A stretch of 8,792 bases of DNA from Ferruginibacter sp. (lineage in GTDB: Bacteria; Bacteroidota; Bacteroidia; Chitinophagales; Chitinophagaceae): positions 1-8,792 of the forward strand of contig JAGPDJ010000027.1 in the NCBI GenBank assembly GCA_018057635.1, given 5' to 3'. A program made the position numbers and the translations under genes. Shown piece by piece: positions 1-6,387 of the stretch. The notes beneath the pieces are model-generated. The model made no database searches and had not been told where the DNA came from. It was given only the letters and a program-made list of their open reading frames with translations. The first letter of the stretch is position 1; every line of letters begins with the position of its first letter.

Positions 1-70
1 CTCATTTATAGCATTACGTTATCTGCATAAGACAGTTTAAAAAGGAAAAACCCCTAAAGAAGCGTTAAAA

Positions 71-661
71 TTATTTTTTTCCGGAGAGGATTGAGTGCAA
101 TTCGGGAAAGTGCGTTTTGAAATTATGACTTTTACTAATGCGTTTTACAGCAATGGCCATTTGTGCCTCCACCGTTTTTACAGAAATATTCAACAGGGTT
201 GCTACATCGGTATATTTTAAGCCATCTTCCTTAATCAGCCTGAAAATAAGTTTACATTTTGGGGGAAGTTCATTGATGGCTTCCATTATTTTGCCAACGG
301 CCTCCCGGGAAAGCAATAACTCACGGGGATTAAAGAATGGGCTTTTAAAATGAACGAGGTATTCTTCGTTAAACGAGCTGTTGTGCTTTTTCCTGGCACT
401 TAATTTATTGATGGAAAGATTTTTTACAGATGTAAAAAAGAAGAGCTTGGGGTTATTGATCTCAACCAGGCTTTCTTTTTTTAACCAAAGTGTAATGAAA
501 AAGTCTGAAACAACTTCTTCGGCATCTTCTTTAGATTTTACTATTGAAAATGCAAAACGATGCAATACTTCGTGGATAGAAATAAACAACTCCTTGTACG
601 CTTTGGAGTCTTTATTAAGCGCAATATCAGTAAGTAAGATTTTTATTTTCTCATTATCCAT
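71..661 (-). CDS. ECF-type RNA polymerase sigma-70 factor (Bacteroidota family)
   Basis: A 196-residue sigma factor of the extracytoplasmic-function class, which directs core RNA polymerase to a restricted promoter set. Region 2 covers about residues 21-90 (core binding and -10 recognition, with the acidic EDAEEVVSDFF segment). Region 4 covers about 121-176, with a helix-turn-helix around LKYTDVATLLNISVKTVEAQ (148-167). There is no region 3 and no C-terminal extension, as usual for ECF factors. The chosen ATG (659-661) has no Shine-Dalgarno, but a TAnnTTTG box lies 16 nt upstream. In Bacteroidota such genes are often followed by a FecR-type anti-sigma and a SusC/SusD pair for polysaccharide or iron uptake. 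Here the downstream side leaves the window after 70 nt, so the partner cannot be seen and the target regulon is unknown. The family is certain from domain layout; the specific role is not. Confidence 0.93.
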   Translation of the reverse strand: MDNEKIKILLTDIALNKDSKAYKELFISIHEVLHRFAFSIVKSKEDAEEVVSDFFITLWLKKESLVEINNPKLFFFTSVKNLSINKLSARKKHNSSFNEEYLVHFKSPFFNPRELLLSREAVGKIMEAINELPPKCKLIFRLIKEDGLKYTDVATLLNISVKTVEAQMAIAVKRISKSHNFKTHFPELHSILSGKK

Positions 662-979
662 TGCAATCGTTCTATCACAAAAATAGTGTTTAGTTTGAAT
701 AACGGTGAAATCTTTGTAGAATAGAATAATATGATTGTTGTCATTTTTTGATTTTGTAAGGGACTGATTATTAGCAGATAACTTGAATTCTATGAAAAAT
801 TAACTGATATATTATATTGCCGGATATACTTAAAACTAATGCGAATTGAAAAAATGTTCTTTTAAATCTCCTGATCATACTTCTTTATTTTGAAAATAGT
901 AACTGCCCTGTTTTTTTATTGGGTTTTATTTATTCATCAAAAAAATTAAATCCTGCACTTTTCAATAACCGTTTTTGCT
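662..979. other. AT-rich intergenic spacer, no gene seen
   Basis: About 320 nt between the divergent sigma gene and the tRNA promoter. Both strands hold only very short ATG-initiated frames. The one small symmetric element is TATTTTGAAAATA (886-898), which in DNA this AT-rich may be chance. Apart from the sigma gene promoter at its left end, I see no supported feature. Confidence 0.6.
678..685 (-). promoter_or_regulatory. Candidate -7 promoter box of the ECF sigma gene
   Basis: On the minus strand the sequence reads TATTTTTG, matching the Bacteroidota -7 consensus TAnnTTTG. It ends 16 nt before the ATG at 661, the same spacing seen at three other genes here. The upstream -33 element is not clear: only a TTTC lies about 21 nt away. 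Confidence 0.5.
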
Positions 980-987
980 TACTTTTG
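980..987 (+). promoter_or_regulatory. Candidate -7 promoter box of the tRNA gene
   Basis: TACTTTTG matches TAnnTTTG and lies 22 nt before the first base of the mature tRNA. Transcription would start close to 992, at or inside the leader hairpin. No good -33 TTTG sits at the expected 19-nt spacing. Confidence 0.5.
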
Positions 988-990
988 CAG

Positions 991-1011
991 CCTGTTATAA
1001 AAAATAACAGG
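991..1011 (+). repeat. Inverted repeat forming a pre-tRNA leader hairpin
   Basis: CCTGTTAT (991-998) and ATAACAGG (1004-1011) are perfect inverted repeats around an A5 loop. The last two bases of the right arm, G1010 and G1011, are also the first two bases of the tRNA acceptor stem. The leader hairpin and the complete acceptor stem therefore cannot form together. Confidence 0.6.
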
Positions 1012-1083
1012 GCCTATAGCTCAGTTGGTTAGAGCACCTGACTCATAATCAGGTGGTCCCTGGTTCGAGCCCAGGTGGGCCCA
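1010..1083 (+). tRNA. tRNA with CAT anticodon, probably tRNA-Ile2 (lysidine type)
   Basis: A complete cloverleaf can be drawn. The acceptor is GGGCCTA (1010-1016) with TGGGCCC (1076-1082) and one G-U pair. The D stem is GCTC (1019-1022) with GAGC (1032-1035). The anticodon stem is CCTGA (1037-1041) with TCAGG (1049-1053), around loop CTCATAA with CAT at 1044-1046. The T stem is CCTGG (1059-1063) with CCAGG (1071-1075). The discriminator is A1083; the 3' CCA is not encoded (CGA follows). Position 1 is a normal G-C pair and the anticodon stem lacks three consecutive G-C pairs, so this is not initiator tRNA. C4-G69 and C5-G68 in the acceptor match the pairs known to favour the lysidine synthetase TilS in E. 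coli Ile2, so I lean to AUA-decoding tRNA-Ile. Elongator tRNA-Met remains possible, and automated annotation may well say Met. Confidence 0.95.
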
Positions 1084-1087
1084 CGAC

Positions 1088-1122
1088 AAAAAATAGCCCG
1101 ATTGATTTCGGGTTATTTTTTT
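1088..1122 (+). terminator. Intrinsic terminator after the tRNA
   Basis: The stem pairs AATAGCCCGA (1092-1101) with TCGGGTTATT (1108-1117), with one G-U pair and a 6-nt loop. A-rich sequence lies on the 5' side and a run of T on the 3' side (1116-1122). It begins 4 nt after the tRNA 3' end and separates the tRNA from the outer-membrane gene. Confidence 0.8.
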
Positions 1123-1159
1123 CAATGTCATTTAACCTTTCATTAACCCAGCAGGCAAC

Positions 1160-1167
1160 TATTTTTG
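1160..1167 (+). promoter_or_regulatory. Candidate -7 promoter box of the beta-barrel gene
   Basis: TATTTTTG matches TAnnTTTG and ends 17 nt before the ATG at 1185, implying a leader of only about 10 nt. A partial -33 element (TTT at 1138-1140) lies near the expected position. Confidence 0.55.
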
Positions 1168-1184
1168 CCGCACAAGATTTCATT

Positions 1185-1907
1185 ATGAGAAAACTATCCG
1201 TGATTGTATTGGTTTTACTGGCCGGACTACCTGCATTTTCACAAACTGCCAAAGAAAAAAAGAAGAAAGATATACTCAACCGTTCGGGCGATCATTTTAT
1301 GTTCCAGTTAAGCTACGACAACTGGCTGGGTGCTCAAGATAGTGTTGACAGTCATATAAAAGGCCTTAACCGCGGCCTGAATGTGTATGTGATGTATAAC
1401 ATGCCGTTTAAATCTGACCCTCGTTTCAGTGTAGCTGCAGGTATCGGTATTGGTTCCAGCAATATCTATTTTAATAAAATGAACGTTGAGATCGGCTCAA
1501 CAAAAACGGTGTTGCCATTTACGGCTACCGATTCTGCCAACAATTATAAAAAATACAAATTATCTACCTCCTTCCTGGAAGTGCCAATAGAATTCAGGTT
1601 CAGTTCAAAACCAGAAACACCGGGCAAATCTGTAAAGGTGGCGCTGGGTGTTAAACTGGGCACCATGGTTAATGCACATACCAAAGGAAAAACGTTGAGG
1701 GATGCTTCCGGTAAAACATTATTCAATTCTACTGATAAGGTTTCCGACAGAAGTTATTTTAATACCACCAGGCTTGCCGGTACAGCCAGGATCGGATATG
1801 GCAATTTCAGCATTTTTGGAGCATATAACTTTTCCACTATGTTTAAAGACGGGGTGGCAGAAGATGTGAAACTGCTGCAGGTTGGACTTACCATCAGCGG
1901 TTTATAA
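1185..1907 (+). CDS. Outer-membrane beta-barrel protein (PorT/OMP_b-brl-like)
   Basis: A 240-residue secreted protein. Residues 1-20 form a signal peptide (MRKLSVIVLVLLAGLPAFSQ) with an AFS-Q type cleavage site. A very lysine-rich segment (KEKKKKD) follows. The rest is made of alternating polar and hydrophobic strands, rich in glycine and aromatics, with predicted loops such as the TKGKTLRDASGKTL region. This is typical of small 8- to 10-stranded Bacteroidota outer-membrane barrels. The function is unknown; such proteins are often annotated as PorT family or outer membrane beta-barrel domain. I chose the ATG at 1185 because it places the signal peptide at the N-terminus and sits 17 nt behind a promoter box. 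A longer frame back to 1053 would overlap the tRNA. The gene stands alone between two terminators, so it is probably monocistronic. Confidence 0.85.
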   Translation: MRKLSVIVLVLLAGLPAFSQTAKEKKKKDILNRSGDHFMFQLSYDNWLGAQDSVDSHIKGLNRGLNVYVMYNMPFKSDPRFSVAAGIGIGSSNIYFNKMNVEIGSTKTVLPFTATDSANNYKKYKLSTSFLEVPIEFRFSSKPETPGKSVKVALGVKLGTMVNAHTKGKTLRDASGKTLFNSTDKVSDRSYFNTTRLAGTARIGYGNFSIFGAYNFSTMFKDGVAEDVKLLQVGLTISGL

Positions 1908-1927
1908 TCAAATATGATTTTTTTATG

Positions 1928-1952
1928 ATCCCGGCCCCAAGCCGGGATTTTT
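1928..1952 (+). terminator. Intrinsic terminator after the beta-barrel gene
   Basis: A perfect 8-bp stem, ATCCCGGC (1928-1935) with GCCGGGAT (1941-1948), has a CCCAA loop and runs into T1948-T1952. It lies 20 nt after the stop codon. Its T-run also forms the -33 box of the next gene. Confidence 0.85.
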
Positions 1953-1980
1953 GTTTGCATGGATCATTCTGTTAACTTTG
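1950..1980 (+). promoter_or_regulatory. Promoter of the purF-like gene (TTTG-N19-TAACTTTG)
   Basis: TTTG at 1950-1953, exactly 19 nt of spacer, then TAACTTTG at 1973-1980. This is a full match to the Bacteroidota -33/-7 consensus TTTG-N19-TAnnTTTG, and the best promoter in the window. The -7 box ends 16 nt before the ATG at 1997. Confidence 0.8.
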
Positions 1981-1996
1981 CACCTCACTTCATCTC

Positions 1997-3844
1997 ATGA
2001 GCGACGAAATAAAACACGAATGTGGCCTTGCTTTCATTCGCCTGCGCAAACCTTTTAGTTATTACCAGCAGAAATACAATTCAGTTTTATACGGTTTAAA
2101 CAAACTGTACCTGCTGATGGAAAAACAACATAACCGCGGCCAGGACGGCGCCGGTATTGCAACCGTAAAACTGGATACAGAACCGGGATACCCGTTCCTC
2201 TACCGGTTACGCAGCAGCACAACTCAGCCAATTGCCGACTTGTTTTCAAAAATATGGGCAGAGATCAATGAAATACAAAAATACCAGCCAGATATAAAAA
2301 ATCACCCCGGCCTGATGAAAGGTCATGTAAATGTAATGGGTGAAATATTGCTTGGCCATCTCCGTTATGGAACGCAGGGAAAGAACAATGTGGAATTCTG
2401 TCACCCATTTATAAAAAGGAATACCATCCCTTCCCGAAACCTGGCTCTGGCCGGTAATTTCAACCTGGTAAATACAGAAGAATTATTTAACATGGTCAAC
2501 ATCACGCCGGGTGAATTTCAGAGCCAGAGCGATCTGGCCGCCATGATGGAAATACTGCACCATTTCCAGGTTAAGGCAGATGAAAATGCGCCCGGTCACC
2601 TGGATATCAGCAGTGTACTTAAAAAAGCTGTCCCACTCTTTGACGGAGGTTACCATTTTGCCGGAATTGTAGGAAACGGAGATTCGTTTGTTATGAGAGA
2701 CCCGCATGGCATCAGGCCATCTTACTATTATATAAACGAAGATGTAATTGTTGCCGCCAGCGAAAGGGCTGCCATACGCACAGCTTTTAACCTGGAAGAA
2801 AATGAAGTGAAAGAACTGATGCCCGGCAATGCCCTGATTGTAAAAGCCGGCGGGGATTATACCATAGAACAGATTGTTCCCGCCAAAGAAAGAAAGGCCT
2901 GCAGTTTTGAACGGATCTATTTCAGCCGCGGAAGCGATGAAAAGATCTACCGGGAACGCATAGCCTTAGGATACAACCTGAGTGCAACCGTTTTAAAGGC
3001 TGTAGATTACGACCTTAAAAACACCATTTTCTCTTTTATTCCCAATACAGCTGAAACAGCATTTTATGGCCTTATAAAAGGCGCCGAAGATTACCTGAAT
3101 AAGATCAAGATAGAAAGGATCATGAGCTGGGAAAAAGCATTTGATGAAGAGAAGCTATCGGAAATGGTTAACCGAAAAATAAGGATCGAAAAGATTGCCA
3201 TCAAAGATGTAAAGTTGCGGACCTTTATAACGGAAGACAGCAGCCGGAATGAAATGGTGCAGCACGTGTATGATATTACATACGGAACAGTGAGAAAAGA
3301 CATAGACACGCTCGTTGTAATAGACGATAGTATTGTAAGAGGTACCACACTCAGGGAAAGCATTATCCGGATGCTCAGCAGGCTAAAACCGAAACGCATC
3401 ATCGTGGTTTCTTCAGCACCGCAAATACGATATCCCGATTGTTATGGTATTGACATGAGTAAAATGGGTGATTTTATTGCGTTCAAGGCGGCTATTGAAC
3501 TAATAAAGGAAAGCGGCCGCGAAACACTTCTTGATGAAATACTCAGCAAATGCAAAGAACTTCAACACAACAACCAATTGCATACCGAAAACCTGGTTAG
3601 GCAGGTATATAAACCTTTTTCACTGGATGAGATATCAACCAAAATTGCACAATTGATTACGCCGGATGATATTAACATTCCTGTAGATGTCATCTACCAG
3701 AAAATTGAAACACTGCATGAAGCTTGCCCCGGCAATAAAGGTGATTGGTACTTTACCGGAAACTACCCAACGCCCGGCGGCAACAAAGTTTGCAACAAGG
3801 CTTTTATGAATTTCATGGAAGGAAAAAATGTTCGAGGTTATTAA
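1997..3844 (+). CDS. Amidophosphoribosyltransferase-like protein (PurF family, long form)
   Basis: A 615-residue two-domain enzyme. The N-terminal class II glutamine amidotransferase domain carries the nucleophile Cys9 in HECG, followed by QHNRGQDGAG and GHLRYGTQG. The C-terminal phosphoribosyltransferase domain has the PRPP-binding motif VVIDDSIVRGTT (440-451). PurF makes 5-phosphoribosylamine from PRPP and glutamine, the first step of de novo purine synthesis. Cys9 follows MSDEIKHE, so a short propeptide must be removed to free its amino group, as known for Bacillus PurF. The protein is about 100-140 residues longer than typical PurF (~470-505); extra sequence is visible after the first strand and in the C-terminal third. 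The CxxC iron-sulfur ligand pair of the Bacillus enzyme is absent: near YFTGNYPTPGG only Cys577 remains. It has its own promoter and no purine genes beside it. I give no gene symbol because Bacteroidota can carry both a short and a long PurF paralog. Confidence 0.87.
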   Translation: MSDEIKHECGLAFIRLRKPFSYYQQKYNSVLYGLNKLYLLMEKQHNRGQDGAGIATVKLDTEPGYPFLYRLRSSTTQPIADLFSKIWAEINEIQKYQPDIKNHPGLMKGHVNVMGEILLGHLRYGTQGKNNVEFCHPFIKRNTIPSRNLALAGNFNLVNTEELFNMVNITPGEFQSQSDLAAMMEILHHFQVKADENAPGHLDISSVLKKAVPLFDGGYHFAGIVGNGDSFVMRDPHGIRPSYYYINEDVIVAASERAAIRTAFNLEENEVKELMPGNALIVKAGGDYTIEQIVPAKERKACSFERIYFSRGSDEKIYRERIALGYNLSATVLKAVDYDLKNTIFSFIPNTAETAFYGLIKGAEDYLNKIKIERIMSWEKAFDEEKLSEMVNRKIRIEKIAIKDVKLRTFITEDSSRNEMVQHVYDITYGTVRKDIDTLVVIDDSIVRGTTLRESIIRMLSRLKPKRIIVVSSAPQIRYPDCYGIDMSKMGDFIAFKAAIELIKESGRETLLDEILSKCKELQHNNQLHTENLVRQVYKPFSLDEISTKIAQLITPDDINIPVDVIYQKIETLHEACPGNKGDWYFTGNYPTPGGNKVCNKAFMNFMEGKNVRGY

Positions 3845-3845
3845 T

Positions 3846-3871
3846 TGTCATCCCGAGGAACGAGGGATCTC
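3846..3871 (+). repeat. Dispersed repeat copy 1 (GTCATCC...GAGGGATCTC)
   Basis: Begins TGTCATCCCGAGG and ends GAGGGATCTC, starting 2 nt after the purF-like stop codon. It matches copy 2 (4086-4110) at nearly every position and is more loosely related to copy 3 (6288-6314, minus). Confidence 0.7.
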
Positions 3872-3909
3872 ATTAAAGTAGACTTCTCCGGAATATAAAA
3901 AAAGGTTTA

Positions 3910-4012
3910 CCGCAGATTATTGATGATCTAAAACGCAGAGAACGCTGATATTTTTTCTATTCTTTCTAAGAATTCTTAGATCTGCGCTGTATTTTATCTG
4001 TGCAATCTGCGG
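3910..4012. repeat. About 103-bp imperfect palindrome
   Basis: CCGCAGATT (3910-3918) is mirrored exactly by AATCTGCGG (4004-4012). Inside, further partly matching pieces face each other (ACGCAG near 3933, CTGCGCTGT near 3981). Near the centre lies a perfect 16-bp palindrome, TCTAAGAATTCTTAGA (3965-3980). It resembles the ATCTGTG..AATCTGCGG type of intergenic repeat that I recall from environmental Bacteroidota, but I cannot verify that here. Confidence 0.6.
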
Positions 4013-4085
4013 GTTATAAATTGTACACCCCGGATTTTCACTGTATGGTTAGTAAAAGACAATGATTTTATAGTCTTCCTAAACT

Positions 4086-4110
4086 ATCATCCAGAGGAAC
4101 GAGGGATCTC
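4086..4110 (+). repeat. Dispersed repeat copy 2 (ATCATCC...GAGGGATCTC)
   Basis: Begins ATCATCCAGAGG and ends GAGGGATCTC. It is in the same orientation as copy 1, 240 nt away, with a different third base after CATCC (A for C). It ends 61 nt before the sixA-like ATG. Confidence 0.7.
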
Positions 4111-4171
4111 TTTCTTGAAAATTTTTAATACATTTAAACGCCTCACCGCCTTCCAGGCAAAAAAAATAAAA

Positions 4172-4669
4172 ATGAAAACACTCTATATCATACGCCATGC
4201 AAAAAGCAGTTGGGGCGATTTCAGTTTACCAGATTTTGAAAGACCCTTAAATGAACGGGGAAAAAAAGATGCGCCCGAAATGGCAAAAAGACTCCTGGAT
4301 AAAAAAATAAACATTGATGCCTTTATAAGCAGCCCGGCCAAACGGGCAAAAAAAACCTGCAAACTTTTTATCAAAGCATTTGATGCAAAGGAAGAAGAAA
4401 TGATACTTGTGGAAGCATTATACAATGCTTCTGCAGAAATGTTTTTTCGGGTAATTGAAAAGATGGATGATAAAATTAATAGTATAGCGGTTTTTTCACA
4501 CAACCCGGGCATCACAGATTTTGTGAACAAACTTTGTGAAGAGGTTCGGATTGACGAGATGCCCACCTGCGGAATTTTCGCCATTGAAGCCGGAATTGAT
4601 AGCTGGAAAGATTTTAAAGCATTTGAAAATCAATTCCTGTTCTTTGATTATCCAAAAGCTGATTTATAA
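4172..4669 (+). CDS. SixA-type phosphohistidine phosphatase (histidine phosphatase superfamily)
   Basis: A 165-residue cytoplasmic protein of branch 1 of the histidine phosphatase superfamily. The nucleophile motif is RHA at residues 8-10 (IIRHAKSSW, His9). RPLNERG follows at 24-30, then SSPAKRAKKT at 53-62 with the phosphate-binding arginine. The second catalytic histidine is His110 in VFSHNPG, and a likely acid is Glu81. E. coli SixA removes phosphate from the histidine phosphotransfer domain of ArcB or from the nitrogen PTS protein NPr. The substrate here is unknown. The length fits the family (about 160). I chose the ATG at 4172 because MKTLYIIRHAK is the usual family N-terminus; the open frame runs back to a TTG at 4115 but gives unmatched sequence. 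The gene converges on the GNAT gene with only 16 nt between stop codons. Confidence 0.9.
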   Translation: MKTLYIIRHAKSSWGDFSLPDFERPLNERGKKDAPEMAKRLLDKKINIDAFISSPAKRAKKTCKLFIKAFDAKEEEMILVEALYNASAEMFFRVIEKMDDKINSIAVFSHNPGITDFVNKLCEEVRIDEMPTCGIFAIEAGIDSWKDFKAFENQFLFFDYPKADL

Positions 4670-4685
4670 ACCAGCATCATTCAGG

Positions 4686-5150
4686 TTACAATTTTTTTTC
4701 AAAATACACAACTGTTTTTTCCGGGTTATAATAATACGCAGGTATCTCATAAAAACCATATTTTTTATACAGGGTAATCGCTGGTATCATGTTGCTGAGT
4801 GTATCCAGCCGTATTTTTTCATAGTTAAATTCCTTTGCAAGGAACAGTGCTTTTTCTAACAGCGTTTTTCCAATTCCCTTATGATGAAAGGCTGGTTTAA
4901 CATACATTCTTTTAAGTTCGGCAATACCTGTATCAATTTTTCGGATTCCCACGCAACCAACAAACTCATTATCCATTTTAGCCAGGATAATTCCTCCAGA
5001 TGGCGGAGCATACATGGTAGCCAGCTGCTGCAGTTCTTCTGAAAAATGCTGAAAACACAAATCAATATTCAGCCAGCCGGCGTATTCATTGAATAAACTG
5101 GCTGCGGTTTCATATTCCTGTTTTCTTGTTACATAAATATACTCAGGCAT
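4686..5150 (-). CDS. GNAT family N-acetyltransferase
   Basis: A 154-residue protein with a single Gcn5-related acetyltransferase fold, which moves an acetyl group from acetyl-CoA to an amine on a small molecule or protein. The acetyl-CoA pyrophosphate loop is at HHKGIGKTLL (89-98) in motif A, preceded by strand LKRMYVKPAF (79-88). Motif B includes LYKKYGF (127-133), whose tyrosine is often the general acid. Residues 52-70 form the central strands (GGIILAKMDNEFVGCVGIR). The acceptor substrate cannot be told from sequence. Its ATG (5148-5150) lies inside the 3' end of the upstream permease gene, overlapping it by 8 nt, which suggests an operon and translational coupling. The overlap does not establish a functional link between the two. 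Confidence 0.88.
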   Translation of the reverse strand: MPEYIYVTRKQEYETAASLFNEYAGWLNIDLCFQHFSEELQQLATMYAPPSGGIILAKMDNEFVGCVGIRKIDTGIAELKRMYVKPAFHHKGIGKTLLEKALFLAKEFNYEKIRLDTLSNMIPAITLYKKYGFYEIPAYYYNPEKTVVYFEKKL

Positions 5151-6036
5151 TGCTGTTAGATTTGTTTGCTAAATATACACCGCTGAAAATAAACAAAGCC
5201 GCAATGATCTTATATAGTGAAATATCTTCCCCTAAAAAAATGATAGCAATCACTGCTGCAAAAACAGGTTGCGAATAAATATATGTTCCGGCAATAGAAG
5301 CCCCCAGTATTTTTATTCCATACACATTAAATATATAAGCAAGAAAAGTTCCGCCAATAATGATCAAAGCCAATAAGCCATAAGATCCACTCGTATAGTT
5401 TTGCCATGGAATTTCCCTGAATTCATTCCAGCAAAATGGCAGGATCATGAAAAACCCGATGGTGAAGATGATCCTTACAACTGATATAGGATCATACTCT
5501 TTCATGAGCGGCCTTACCAGTATAAAATAGAAAGTATACGATATGGCATTCAGAATGATGAGTATATCGCCAAACACAACCTGTGAAGGATTACCAGTGC
5601 TTTCCCTTGCTGTTATCAATACAAGCGCACCAGATATTCCAAGCACCAGCCCTGCAATTTTATAAAACGTAACGCTTTCATTCAATATCCAGGCGGCAAT
5701 CACTGTTATCAGGATAGGAGTGGTAAGCATGAGCAGCGAAGCATGAATGGAATAAGTAAGTGATAACCCCTTAATAAATAATAACTGGTTGATGGCAATA
5801 CCGGTAAGTGCACACAATATAAATCTGCCGGTATGTTTTCTTTGAAACTTCAGTTTCTCTTTACTGAACAGGAAAAGGGTCCACAACAAAACAGCGCTTA
5901 TGCCTACCCGTAATAAATTCAGTCCAAACGGTTTTACAAGCCCCTCGTTGATCAGTTGTTTAACAGCTGTATAATTGATGGCAAAGAATATATTGGTAAA
6001 TAATAATGCCAGGTGCGCTTTGGTTCTTTGTTGCAA
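5143..6036 (-). CDS. EamA/DMT superfamily permease
   Basis: A 297-residue integral inner-membrane protein with about ten hydrophobic segments arranged as two EamA repeats. The first repeat ends around NESVTFYKIAGLVLGISGAL (118-137). The second ends with the similar GEDISLYKIIAALFIFSGVY (residues ~268-287). This internal duplication and the length of about 300 are typical of the 10-TM drug/metabolite exporter family (RhaT/YdcZ/EamA types), which move amino acids, nucleobases or other metabolites. The substrate is unknown. The N-terminus starts at an ATG with short polar residues before TM1 (residues ~8-25). It is the first gene of a two-gene unit with the downstream GNAT gene. Confidence 0.9.
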   Translation of the reverse strand: MQQRTKAHLALLFTNIFFAINYTAVKQLINEGLVKPFGLNLLRVGISAVLLWTLFLFSKEKLKFQRKHTGRFILCALTGIAINQLLFIKGLSLTYSIHASLLMLTTPILITVIAAWILNESVTFYKIAGLVLGISGALVLITARESTGNPSQVVFGDILIILNAISYTFYFILVRPLMKEYDPISVVRIIFTIGFFMILPFCWNEFREIPWQNYTSGSYGLLALIIIGGTFLAYIFNVYGIKILGASIAGTYIYSQPVFAAVIAIIFLGEDISLYKIIAALFIFSGVYLANKSNSNA

Positions 6037-6056
6037 TGAAAGATTTTTTGGGGATA

Positions 6057-6064
6057 CAAATATC
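6057..6064 (-). promoter_or_regulatory. Weak candidate -7 box of the EamA-GNAT operon
   Basis: The minus strand reads GATATTTG, one mismatch from TAnnTTTG, ending 20 nt before the ATG at 6036. The position is right but the match is imperfect and no clear -33 is visible. Confidence 0.3.
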
Positions 6065-6084
6065 GTGATGCATTGTATATATTA

Positions 6085-6253
6085 TGACAATTTTATTTTT
6101 GCCGGGAAGGCGGGATATATTATAATTACTATTAAGCCCTAAACATCATTTCGCTAAAATTTTTCCGGGAAGGCGGGGAGGCTGTAAATATTAAAACATA
6201 TTCATTTGAAAACGCCTTTACGCCTTCCCGGCAAACAAAATAATATAATTGTG
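6085..6253. repeat. Inverted-repeat element (~169 bp) with GCCGGGAAGGCG termini
   Basis: TTTGCCGGGAAGGCG (6098-6112) is repeated exactly, inverted, at 6221-6235. Outside these cores both ends continue with related AT-rich sequence: TGACAATTTTATTT on the left, and on the complement of the right end TCACAATTATATTATTTTG. This gives imperfect terminal inverted repeats of about 28-33 bp. A third, direct copy, CCGGGAAGGCGGG, lies inside at 6165-6177. No ORF is present. It may be a small non-autonomous mobile element, or a structured transcript end. Confidence 0.55.
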
Positions 6254-6287
6254 ACAAGATCTTAAGGAAGTTCGGTTTCTATTTAAA

Positions 6288-6314
6288 AGATCCTTCGCTT
6301 TGCTCTGGATGACA
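6288..6314 (-). repeat. Dispersed repeat copy 3 (minus orientation)
   Basis: On the minus strand it starts TGTCATCCAGAGCAAAG and ends GAAGGATCT, the same plan as copies 1 and 2 (TCATCC-N-GAG ... GGATCT) but with a different middle. It lies directly beyond the recA terminator. Confidence 0.5.
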
Positions 6315-6315
6315 T

Positions 6316-6346
6316 AAAAAAACCGTCCTGCAAAAAGCAGAACGGC
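6316..6346 (-). terminator. Intrinsic terminator of recA
   Basis: In the minus-strand transcript CCGTTCTGC (6345-6337) pairs with GCAGGACGG (6331-6323), nine pairs with one U-G, around a T5 loop. It is followed by seven T (6322-6316). It lies about 40 nt after the recA stop codon. Confidence 0.9.
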
Positions 6347-6387
6347 CTTACTTACTAACCCAACTGTACATATATATGAAACAGGTT

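Larger units (their letters stand above)
3845..4171. other. Repeat-filled intergenic spacer
   Basis: About 325 nt between the purF-like and sixA-like genes. It holds two direct copies of a 25-26-nt dispersed repeat (3846-3871 and 4086-4110) around a long imperfect palindrome (3910-4012). I found no credible ORF, no clear TAnnTTTG box for the downstream gene and no textbook terminator for the upstream one. Confidence 0.7.

Noticed and set aside
1053..1184. N-terminal extension of the beta-barrel protein back to 1053
   Set aside because: It would start inside the tRNA and cross its terminator. The ATG at 1185 gives a clean signal peptide and has a promoter box 17 nt upstream.
3925..3960. Terminator of the purF-like gene at the T-run near 3951
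   Set aside because: The preceding possible stem (GC...GC around 3935) has too few pairs to count.
4115..4171. Upstream TTG start of the SixA-like phosphatase
   Set aside because: It adds 19 residues with no family match. The ATG at 4172 gives the usual MKTLYIIRHAK N-terminus.
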